DNA from: Endocalyx cinctus
Lineage: Eukaryota > Ascomycota > Sordariomycetes > Amphisphaeriales > Apiosporaceae
Direction of reading: 5' to 3'
Length of the DNA: 64,000 nt
Assembly (NCBI GenBank): GCA_001600455.1
Contig: BCKC01000002.1
Location: 1,178,001 to 1,242,000 of the forward strand
In this document: positions 12,941 through 22,022 of the stretch, in pieces
Layout: each line of letters begins with the position of its first letter
Position numbering within the stretch: the stretch's first letter is position 1
The notes under the pieces: generated by a model
Seen by the model: only the letters and a program-made list of their open reading frames with translations
Told to the model about the DNA's origin: nothing
The model's database searches: none
Program-made: the position numbers and the translations under genes

Positions 12941-13092
12941 ATACCTACCTACCTACCTAGGTACCTACCTAGGTAGGTAGGTAGGTAGGTAGGCAGCTTA
13001 GGTAGGTACGTAGGTACCTAAGGTACAGTAGTATTACAGTACTATTATCCATCATATGCATACAATACGTTTTACTACTTACCTAGGTACCT
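12941..13092. repeat. TACC/GGTA tetranucleotide inverted-repeat tract
   Basis: CCTA units on one side are followed directly by TAGG units, then by further CTTAGGTAGGTACGTAGG, CCTAAGG and CCTAGGTACC sequences. The left and right halves are reverse complements over much of their length, so the tract could fold into a long hairpin or cruciform. It is about 3.2 kb upstream of the WOPR start codon. Confidence 0.85.
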
Positions 13093-15057
13093 TAGACCAC
13101 AACAGTTTTTCAAAATGTAGAGGAACTATAGTTTAATGGTTACAGGAAGCTGTTGAGAACATGTTTCAAATTCCCTTTAATTCTCTTGAATTATTTCTTT
13201 CTCGTACAGTAGCATTGAATTGATACATGGATAATTGTATATCTTATCTTAGTTAAAACATTTACTCGTACTGCACTCAACCGCGCTGCTTACCTATTTT
13301 CTATTTACCTATCTACTTTACCTTACCTTAGTATCCGTATTGTAGATTGCCGATTCCCGATTCCCAATATTCGATCCATTTCCAAGTTGGATTCTATTGG
13401 ATTGGGTTGGATTATATTGTGTATCTCTTTTCTTTTTCTATATATATCTATGTAATTTTTTTTAATCCCTCCCCACATATCTCACTCTAACATCGAGGTA
13501 CCTTACCTACGTAGAAGTAGTGTAGGTACGTACTCAACCCGTTACTATTATCCATACTACTCGAGGGCTATATTATTATACTACTTACTACACTACTTAC
13601 TATATTACTAACTATAACCACTACTCTCACTATTCATACTACTACTACCGCTGCTGTTGTTTCTACTACGGTAAAGTACTTAGGTACGTACCTGGGAAGT
13701 AGGCGTAGGCCCACAGTATCAACAGAGGCACGGTACTACTGTAGTGTAGCTATTGGACTTGGTGTAAAATACGCTTGTAATGACGGTATATTTTATGGTG
13801 CAGATAAGTTAGTACCTACTATCCATAGCCCTGGAGGTGTGTAGATATATCATGCATGTGGTTTACCGTAGACCCACACAAGCTCTTCTTACCGTGTTGG
13901 CCATTACTGATACTGTACGAGCTTAACTCGTTAGCGAATCGAATATCAAACTAAAGATATCCATAGCAGCCATAGGTAGGGGGAGCTCTAGAAAGGATTG
14001 AAAGGATACGTACCTATTGGACGTAGTAGTTCGAGACAACTTCTTAGCTTTTTCTACTAATTAAGTCTCTCTCGACTCTCCATCTCCTTAGTATCCATCT
14101 CTATCTTTCATATACACACTCTCTCTATCTCTCTCTAGACCATCCCTTGTCTACGTACGTACTGTATCTTCTTCTTCCCTTAGCATACATATTGTTCATG
14201 CACCTTTGCGCCTGCGTCTTTAGCGTCTTGCTACCTCGTTAGCCTCCTGCTTCCCATATGCTGGATCATCCACGATTCTTCACTAATATCGTACTCGCTT
14301 CACCTTTGGGTCCAAAACTTGAGTGGGAGAAAAAAAAATATGTGTGATATGTTCCTATGGCAGTTCCTTAGTCTATTTAATAGCAAATGTAGACAATAAT
14401 TATGCGCCTTGATCTTTTCATGTGCTTGAAATACCTGCTAGAGACCGCCTATACTTGTGACTAAATTTTCCTCATCATTCTCTTCACTTATTTTTATTTA
14501 GTCCTCTTTTTTTTTTTTTTTGGCCTCTTCTTATGGATATATGTGTTCTTAATCACATGTGTGCTGATTGCGGTATAGGAACCTTGCGATATAAATAAAT
14601 CCGGGATCTCCTTGCTTTCTTATTTGATCACCTTTCATTTTATTTCAGACCTTGTATTATCTATATCATCTTACCTTCTCCGGATCGACTCTTTGCAAGC
14701 CAAATAAAAGACTTTCTTAAAAGCAACCCTCCCCCCCGGTTCATCCACGACTTCCTATCCTAGTCTTATTTCGAGAACTACCTTGACGTGCATATCGTGG
14801 TCGGCGATTAGCCCTTGTCCGATTCTTGAACCGGGATATTACAACCCTACTAAGTCATCGACATTGAAGACTCAGACATTATATGCGCATATACACACCT
14901 ATACGGCAACCTGAGTACATGCTCGCCTAGCATATCGCGTAAGTCGACAGAATAACAGAGCAACAGAATACAAAGATCCTTCAAGCATTCTATTCGGTGT
15001 CTACAGTACCCAACTGACTCAAACAATTCTAATAATTCCCATCTCTATCATATAGAT

Positions 15058-15130
15058 ATATACGAACATATATGTGTATATATATATATATATACGTATA
15101 TACATATACGCATATATATACGCATATATT
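15058..15130. repeat. TA / CATA microsatellite
   Basis: A run of alternating TA with interspersed CG and CA steps (ATATATACGCATATATATACG pattern) about 1.2 kb upstream of the WOPR start codon. It is highly flexible, easily melted DNA; no protein signal. Confidence 0.85.
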
Positions 15131-15539
15131 CGGCCTGATCCGTCTACATCAGATAACTTAATTCTTCAAAAGGTTATTCCTTGAAAACGTGACAAGGCAG
15201 CCCAGAGGCGGAAACCACGAACTCAATCTCTTATTTTATTTATTTATTTTCTCCATTAGTTTAATACCGGATAAGTTAGGAGGACAGAGACAAGAGACAA
15301 GAGACAGAAACACAAGTCAAATGTTGCCTCCGTGCGGCACACCGAACTAGGATTTTTTTTTAAGTTTATGTGGATGCCATGACAGTACTTAAATAAAGGT
15401 ACTTTGATAATAAGGTTCGTCCGGTCTATATGGTTTAGCATCATGTCCCCCATTCTTCATTAGCAATTAACAGCCCATAAACTATGCCCCAATACCAATT
15501 CTTTCCTCCCATAAATACACACACACATATATACATATA

Positions 15540-15595
15540 CACTCACCCACTCACTCACTCACTCACTCACCCACTCACCCACTCACTCACACGCA
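15540..15595. repeat. CACT tetranucleotide microsatellite
   Basis: About a dozen CACT units, some variant (CACC), preceded by a CA/TA run. It lies about 0.7 kb upstream of the WOPR start codon, in a pyrimidine-rich stretch that may be transcribed leader. Confidence 0.85.
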
Positions 15596-16288
15596 CACAT
15601 CTTCTGTTTATAAATCCAATGGGACCTTACCTTACTTTACCTTGCCATCACCGAACCTAATTCTGACGCAACAAAAGGTAGAGAAGGAGTAAACAGGAAA
15701 CTTTCTTATACCCAGTACTCGTGGATTCCACTTGTCAAATATTCATCCAACCCACCTTCCCGACTTCTAACAGATATAACCCCACCTCATCTGTTCTCTT
15801 TCAATACTTTACCGTCGTCCTCTTCTTTTCTACCGTCGACTTTACTTCAGTATTCCTCTTCCGAGGGACTCCAAACACCGTAACTGATACAGAAATCTTT
15901 GATCCAAACTCAAACAGTAAGTTATTCTACCTTGAATCCAGTCCCCTGGGTCGGTTCCTTGTCAGACTACAAATTTATTTTTCCGATGCATGAACCTTAC
16001 TTTCATCAAACTCTCATCGCCTCTCTTTACCTATATATAGAGTTTCCCATTGTACCGCTCAACGCTCATGGCTCTTATTGTAGCTAACTCTTGTCTAACG
16101 TCTAAAGTTTATAGCTTCCTATCTTCCCTCAAGTCGCTGCAAAACCACAGCTACGGAAGGTAGTGAAAACATCTTTGCCAACCTTCTTTTTTTTTTCATA
16201 GCAAGGACGTCGAGTCTTCGATACACGGCATTACGTCCTTGACCCTAAAACGCTTATTTTAGCACGACATATCTCCCAGATATTCGCC

Positions 16289-17818
16289 ATGACGCCAACT
16301 ATTCAAAACGGTAACTCGGATACACTCGAGCCTACCTTTATAGGTGTCATTTCCACCACCTACGATGCCCTGGTTCTCATCGAATGCTGTCTCAGAGCAA
16401 TCAAGTATCACGTATCACGACGGCCTCACGACCGAGAACGACCGGAGCTTATCCGCAGCGGTTACGTCTTTGTTTACGAAGAGCATTCGTCAGGTATCAA
16501 AAGGTGGACGGACGGCATCCCCTGGAGCCCCAGCCGAATATTGGGTAACTTCCTCGTCTACCGAGAACTCGACAAACCCTTCACACCTGGTGAGAAGAAG
16601 AGAGCCAGTAAGCGCTCGAGGCAAGAACAGGGCGTTGTGAAACCGCAGAGCAACCAGAGGTCTGCATCCATTCCCAACATTAATCTAAGTGCTTTGCCGG
16701 GAGACAATCGTGACCTCATCGGGTCTCTCGTTGAGAACTACGACTTCAAACCAGGCGGTCTTATCAAGAAGACAATCAGCGTCGCTTCTTCCGGCGTTAC
16801 ACACCATATCGTATCCTACTACACGCTAGAGGACGCGGAAGCCAACAAGTTCATAACTCCCAGTCAGTCGATGCCCCAAGTTTACCCACGCCACGAACTC
16901 GCCAACAGCAAATCTTTTCGATCAAACCTCGAGGAATGGCAAATCGTCCCTTTCCCTATACACGGATACGTGCCTGTCACGACAAACGGGATGCATCCGG
17001 TGGATAACTACCCAACTGGCATGAATGGACCAGGTGCAAGGTCTTACTCGTTGCCACAGATACAGCAACCGCCGACCACGATGTGGGACGGCGCCGGGCA
17101 ATTTGGCCCTAGTACGTCCTATCCTCTGGTTCACATGCCGGTAGCTACCCCGCTGCATCAGAACCACGTGCAGGCATCTCGCCCATCGAGCCGAGCGAGT
17201 AACCTCCATACCGAGTTGCCGAGTCATCATCAATTGCAGTACACCCAGCAGCCAAGCTCTAGTGCGATGACCTCGAGTGCGATGACCTCGAGCGCGATGA
17301 ACTCGAGTACCTTGAGCTCGACGGCCATGAGCTATTATCCATATAACAGTAGGGCCTATGTCAATCCGTCGGGCTTCAGCACACCACCAGCACCGATGCC
17401 GTCGAGACGCCACTCGGAGGCTGGACCCTTCGAAACTATGAATAATACTCAAGTTGGGTCAATTCATCCCGGCGTGAGCCGTACTCCCATATCGGATTTC
17501 TCACAAGGACTTCCGGAAAACGGGGTGGCGGATTTCGGATATGGTAGCCACGACACCAATGCTGGAATGTCTCTGAATCTTTCGCATCCGGATCCAGCGC
17601 CAGCTGATGGTTTGCTACTGGGTGCGTACACTCCCGGCAGCACTCACGTCAACGCCTCGACAATGAACATGAATGACGGTACCCACCAGCAAACTGGCTC
17701 TCATAATAGTCTGACGCCCGGATACGGAAATAATGCTTCCTTCGACTGGCCCGTAGACCCGGAGAACGAGCGAAAAAAATGGTCAGTTGGTCCAGATTAT
17801 GACCACAAATCCGATTAA
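16289..17818 (+). CDS. WOR1: WOPR-domain transcriptional master regulator (Wor1/Ryp1/Sge1 type)
   Basis: Gti1/Pac2-family DNA-binding regulator of morphology and effector or virulence programmes in ascomycetes, acting in the nucleus. Single exon, 509 residues. The bipartite WOPR domain is clear: WOPRa at about 14-107 (RRPHDRERPELIRSG, SGIKRWTDGIPWSPSRILGN, FLVYRELDKPF, PGEKKR) and WOPRb at about 143-192 (VENYDFKPGGLIKKTISV, GVTHHIVSYYTLEDA). A PKA-like KKRAS site sits at 103-107. The rest is Ser/Thr/Pro/Gln/Asn-rich, typical of an activation region, with an SSAMT/SSAMN repeat encoded at about 17254-17331. The ATG is the first in frame directly before the conserved N-terminus. The WOPRb wording fits the Wor1/Sge1 branch better than Pac2. 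It is preceded by a 9.7 kb gene-free region. Confidence 0.93.
   Translation: MTPTIQNGNSDTLEPTFIGVISTTYDALVLIECCLRAIKYHVSRRPHDRERPELIRSGYVFVYEEHSSGIKRWTDGIPWSPSRILGNFLVYRELDKPFTPGEKKRASKRSRQEQGVVKPQSNQRSASIPNINLSALPGDNRDLIGSLVENYDFKPGGLIKKTISVASSGVTHHIVSYYTLEDAEANKFITPSQSMPQVYPRHELANSKSFRSNLEEWQIVPFPIHGYVPVTTNGMHPVDNYPTGMNGPGARSYSLPQIQQPPTTMWDGAGQFGPSTSYPLVHMPVATPLHQNHVQASRPSSRASNLHTELPSHHQLQYTQQPSSSAMTSSAMTSSAMNSSTLSSTAMSYYPYNSRAYVNPSGFSTPPAPMPSRRHSEAGPFETMNNTQVGSIHPGVSRTPISDFSQGLPENGVADFGYGSHDTNAGMSLNLSHPDPAPADGLLLGAYTPGSTHVNASTMNMNDGTHQQTGSHNSLTPGYGNNASFDWPVDPENERKKWSVGPDYDHKSD
17254..17331 (+). repeat. 15-bp coding tandem repeat in the WOPR gene
   Basis: Three near-identical 15-base units (tcgagtgcgatgacc type) encode SSAMT, SSAMT, SSAMN, followed by diverged SSTLS and STAMS. 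They sit in the low-complexity C-terminal half of the regulator and are likely to vary in copy number between strains. Confidence 0.8.
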
Positions 17819-19407
17819 ATGTCCTATAACTGGATATTTTCTACTTTTTTTTTCCTTTTCCTTTTTTCTTTTTGGTACTCTTCATATATTTTCTCTTCTC
17901 ATTTCCACTAGCTCATTTCTTTCTAGATTGTCAAAAATAAGTCTGCCTTTTTTTTTTTTTTTTTTTTTTTGAAAGGATCGGGTGCTCCAGCAATCGAGTT
18001 CTCCCGTTTTATCAATTGTCTTTCATCATCAAATCATCATTAAATCATCATTGTCTTTCTACTCTAGAATGTTCAAACTCGCTTTTGTTGGGCGGGACAG
18101 AATGTTTTAGCGGAGGAGTCCCGGAGTCCGGGGTAGGTGACTTTGATCCCACTGTAATCGGTCTGGGTTGGCAAAACAGAACAAACAAACAGATCGGATA
18201 CACGTGGTTGATCGAGTCACGGACAACCTCCCTTGTATTTTTGATTTCTTGGCGTTGAGGTTTACGAAAAGTGCAGGTTTTCCGCCAAAAAAAAAAGGGT
18301 GCTGTTAAAGGTCTTGGCATTTGGACTCTGTTATTGCCCGGCAACGGCTTAAAGGGTTTTTCGTTCCCATATGCGAATTTTTATTACGGTTCAGGCACCA
18401 AGAGCATAGGAATTGCGGAGTTATGCTTTATCATATCATATCTATACATACGCTGGTCGAGGTTCTCAGGAATGATTCACGGACGGCATCATAGAAAGCA
18501 TGATGGATCATGATAGCCGCAAGGCAAGGCGTAGGAGGTAAAGACATAAGGATTATATGTTTTTAGCGTTTTTTTTTTTCTGTCCTTCTTTTTTTCTCGG
18601 GTTTCCAGGCAAAAAAAAGTGGTGTTAACTTACTGTATGGAGAACTTCGTTGTTCTCGCATTTTGAAACATGTGTTTTTTAGTGTTTAATAGTATGAGGA
18701 ATATTAGCCTATAATGTATTACAGTTGTCAAATATAGTCTTGCTCATTTCTTATAATTCGTGATGTTGGTGGTGTTTTTGATGTCCATGATGTCCATGAT
18801 GTTGATGTTCACGATGTTCTTAATAGGGGCAGAGGGGCAGAAGGGGGTTCAGAGGTTAGGTACCATCAAGTTGCTGACAAAGCTTGAAACTGTACGATAA
18901 GATAAGAAAACTTATACCCCCCCGTCAATGGATGAAAATGAAAATTGAATTGACAGACGCCTCAACAAAAGATTGACTGCGTCATCTCAATCTGAGATTT
19001 TAATCAGCTACTCCTTTAGAAAAATTAGTTGAAGTCTCCCAAAAATAAACAAACCACTCTTGGAATGCAGCTAGCATCCAAGTTCTCACCTCATTCATTT
19101 TCCTCGAGTTAATTTATTTTCTTTTTCTTTTTTTAATAGCACACTTTACGTGTGACGGAGGAAAAAAAAAAAAAAACCAAAGGTGACGGCATCTAGCGAT
19201 CATCCGAAAAAAAAAAAAAAAATAAACAAAAGGTCTAGCCAGCCACCTCTCCAGTCCAGACCTTAGGAAGAGTGTCAGACCTAGGAAGGCTAGTTCGGAC
19301 ATTTTTAGTTCTTTATTTTTTTTTTTTTGTCTTTCTTTATCGCATATAATATATGTATGTATGTATATGTACCATACGTATATTGTATGTAACATGAATC
19401 GGTCAAT
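17819..19407. other. Intergenic region between the WOPR gene and CRD1
   Basis: 3' flank of the WOPR gene and upstream DNA of CRD1. It holds poly-T tracts (17948-17970), a 9-bp repeat built on GATGTCCAT at about 18759-18820, several A/T homopolymers (19160-19220) and an ATATGTATGTATGTAT run just before CRD1. Short open frames here lack coding character. Confidence 0.5.
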
Positions 19408-21043
19408 ATGATGGCGACGGCTGCTACTGCTCGGACGCTTTACCGCCTCGGTTCGAGACCTCGACTTTCTTCCGTAAGCTCGAGGGGCTGCGGATGGGGC
19501 GAGGTCGATGGAGCCTCGGCTATCCGAAGATCCGTGCGTTCTTATTCCGCCTCGTGGTGGTCGGATATTATGGTTGCTAGTAATGGTGGTGGTAATGCCA
19601 ATGGTCCGTCGGATGTTCGAGATCGTCTGACCAGATATTCGTCCACGAGAAAGGGGGTGTCGTCGGGATTAACGCGCGTCAGCGGCAGATCGGGCTCGAC
19701 GTCGACGTTGGAGTCGATAAGACGTCTATCTCAAACGGCGAGATGTCTGAATAATGGCGATAAGGATAAGAAATTTCAGGATGAGTATGTCGTGCTTATG
19801 CACCTTTCCCCCCCAAGGTTGATTTGATACAAAGAACCTGCCTGATATCTTGGATTGGGGAAAAAAAAATTCTCTTATTAATCGCACGTTATATCATCAA
19901 AAAAAAACTGACTCTTTTTTTTTTGTTCTGCTCTCCTTCGCCGATTAGGTCACCCACACCTCCTCCTTCTTCCAAGGCAAATGCAACGCCTCAAGAGCCC
20001 AAAGGGATTCGCAAGGGCCTTCTTCCGAAGGTATCCCTCCCGCCGCTGTCGTCGCTGACGCCGCACGAGAACATATACACGGTCCCGAACCTGCTGACGT
20101 TCTCGCGGCTCGTCGCCGCGCCTTTTATCGGGTACGCCATCCTCCACGACGCTCATGTTTGGGCCCTTGGCCTGTTCGCGTACGCGGGCGTGTCCGACCT
20201 CCTGGACGGCTGGATCGCCCGCCGCTGGAAGCTGCAGACCGTGGTCGGGAGCGTCGTCGATCCTATGGCCGATAAGATGCTCATGACGATCCTGACCGTC
20301 TGCCTCGCTACGCAGGGGTCGCTTCCTGGTATGTTCGGGATTCTCCTTGCCCCTTTCTTTTTCTTTTTTCCCTATACCTTCTTTTAAGGATTGAACGTGT
20401 TATATAACCCTTCTTTCCCTATACCTCTTTTGAGGATATAACATGTCATGCAATCTTTCTTTCCCTCTACCTCTATCGAAGATAGAACATGTTATACAAC
20501 CCTTCTTCGAACAAGTTGTAGGTCCTGACGGACTATATAGTGTGGTTGGCGGTGATCATCCTCGGTCGTGACGTTGGTTTGGGTATCGCGGCCATATATT
20601 ATCGTTGGATATCCCTTCCACCTCCCAAGACCTTCATGAGGTATTGGGACTTTTCCCTACCCTCGGCTGAGGTGCGGCCCACGACCATCAGCAAGTACAA
20701 CACCTTTCTCCAGCTGGGCCTTATGGGTGCGACGATGGTAGCTCCGGTCGTAACAGTCGACGTCAGTACAGCCATGTCTGCATTTCAGTAAGTTCTGCCT
20801 CTCTTTTCCTATTCTATTTCCTGGGGGGCTTTCTCTCTTTTTATAGTCCTTTGAATCTCCACATTTTCCGACCTGTCAAAGCTGTCATCTTGCCCAGAGA
20901 GATAAAGTTTGTCCATATGATACATTCTAATGATTTGAATTTTTGTTAGATACCTGGTTGCAACTACTACGGTATGGAGCGGTCTAAGTTACGTCTTTAG
21001 TAAAGATGCTGTCAAAATTCTGTCACAACAAAAAGACAAATGA
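19408..21043 (+). CDS. CRD1: Cardiolipin synthase (CDP-alcohol phosphatidyltransferase)
   Basis: Makes cardiolipin from CDP-diacylglycerol and phosphatidylglycerol in the mitochondrial inner membrane. Exons 19408-19784, 19949-20328, 20541-20787, 20950-21043; 365 residues. The N-terminal ~125 residues are basic and Ser/Arg-rich (ARTLYRLGSRPRLSSVSSRG), a convincing mitochondrial presequence. The CDP-OH-P signature is complete: D209-x2-D212-G213-x2-A-R217-x8-G226-x3-D230-x3-D234 (SDLLDGWIARRWKLQTVVGS then VVDPMADK). Conserved YTVPNLLTFSRLVAAPFIGY precedes it; LGRDVGLGIAAIYYRWISLP and SLPSAEVRPTTISKYNTFLQ follow. There are several hydrophobic segments. Intron 2 contains a 46-bp tandem repeat. The gene converges on MTO1. 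Start could be the first or the second Met (MM). Confidence 0.94.
20369..20508 (+). repeat. 46-bp minisatellite, three copies, inside CRD1 intron 2
   Basis: Three imperfect copies begin at about 20369, 20415 and 20461. Each starts TTCCCT(A/C)TACCT, has a GAGGAT/GAAGAT-like centre followed by AACATGT(T/C)AT, and ends CAACCCTTCTT or a close variant. The exact 46-base spacing shows tandem duplication. The array makes this intron (20329-20540, 212 nt) longer than its neighbours while leaving the branch site (CTGAC) and acceptor (ATATAG) intact. Confidence 0.85.
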
Positions 21044-22022
21044 TACACAAAAGTAAAATAACAAAAAGAAAAGAAAAAAAAAAATAAAATAATGGCAGTC
21101 AATATGTAATAGACTAACAGAAAGTTGAAACCTTTTTTTTTTCCCTTATCCGTTTCCATTAAGTTTGAATGATACTACTCTCGAGCGTGTATATAACGGG
21201 TTAACCAGATTCGGAGTCACTAAAGGGGGAACTATATAAATGACAAAGCTCACCCGCAGCCGAACGAAGAAGAAGAGATGATGACTTCCGAGCCCACAGA
21301 AAGCTGTGTATATAATTGTATTATAATGATCATATTTCTCATACTTATTGCCGTCTCCGAGAAGAAAACATAGAGGTCCTTGTTTCTTGTGTTATCGGGG
21401 ATATGATGAGGAAGAAGAAGAAGAAGAAGAAGAAGATGATGATGATGACGATGATAAAATACAAAAGTAGTCGTTACTTTAATTATGTAACTTTTAGCTT
21501 TGAACATGTTGAAATGCAACCTCTTACTTTATTCTATATTTTGACTTCATAACACACAACTTTAATTTCATAAATTCCCGTATCTCGCTCTGTTTTTGTT
21601 ACGGGCTATTGCGAGTGTCCAAAACTCTTACCCATCTTCTAGGTCTCACTATCTCATAGCAAATAACTTCTTCATCGCATATATGGTGATATCTACTTTT
21701 TTAATCCTCACCGGACAAAAGTATGAGTATGTGAAAGTTTGGAGTTATAGTATTTTTTTTTCTTCTTCTGTCTTCTTTCCTAAGAGAGTTCGAAAGGTAC
21801 TAGAATGGATATAGACGATAAGAGATTTCCCAACCTCGATGCTTTTTTTTCTCCCTGTCCCATTTACCTCTTCGATTCCCCCGCCTCCTTATTTTTTTTG
21901 GAAGGATCAGACGTCTATGCGGGATTGTCCTTGATTTTTACAGAATTTAGTAATACATTATATGTATCTCCCTCCTTCGCTTTATCTCGTCGGAAGTAGA
22001 ATTATGAAGTCTTTGACCTCGT
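21044..22022. other. Intergenic region between convergent CRD1 and MTO1
   Basis: 3' flanks of two convergent genes. It contains A-rich DNA just after CRD1, a GAA/GAT trinucleotide microsatellite at about 21408-21455, and T-rich sequence. Short open frames on both strands here are low-complexity readings of the microsatellite. Confidence 0.5.
21408..21455. repeat. GAA/GAT trinucleotide microsatellite
   Basis: About eight AGA/GAA units continue into GAT units on the plus strand, giving a purine-rich, strand-asymmetric tract between the 3' ends of CRD1 and MTO1. Confidence 0.85.

Larger units (their letters stand above)
6542..16288. other. ~9.7 kb gene-free region upstream of the WOPR regulator
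   Basis: No convincing coding gene in 9.7 kb between TDP1 and the WOPR gene. It is AT-leaning and packed with simple sequence: CT and GT runs (about 9940-9975), a C9/CT tract (10089-10114), poly-A/T runs, G13 (about 12543-12555), TACC/GGTA palindromic DNA (12941-13092), TA/CATA repeats (15058-15130) and CACT repeats (15540-15595). One frame at 11340-11366 encodes an integrase zinc-finger-like YVRNCHTCQ on the minus strand, possibly a decayed retroelement. The last ~1 kb is pyrimidine-rich and could be a long 5' leader. Wor1-type genes in other fungi are known for long upstream regulatory DNA; function here is inferred. Confidence 0.6.

Noticed and set aside
13119..13185. tRNA-like stretch (TAGTTTAATGGTTA resembling an A box, GTTTCAAATTCCC resembling a B box)
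   Set aside because: Acceptor and T-stem pairing fail (about 4 of 7 acceptor pairs) and no anticodon stem fits.
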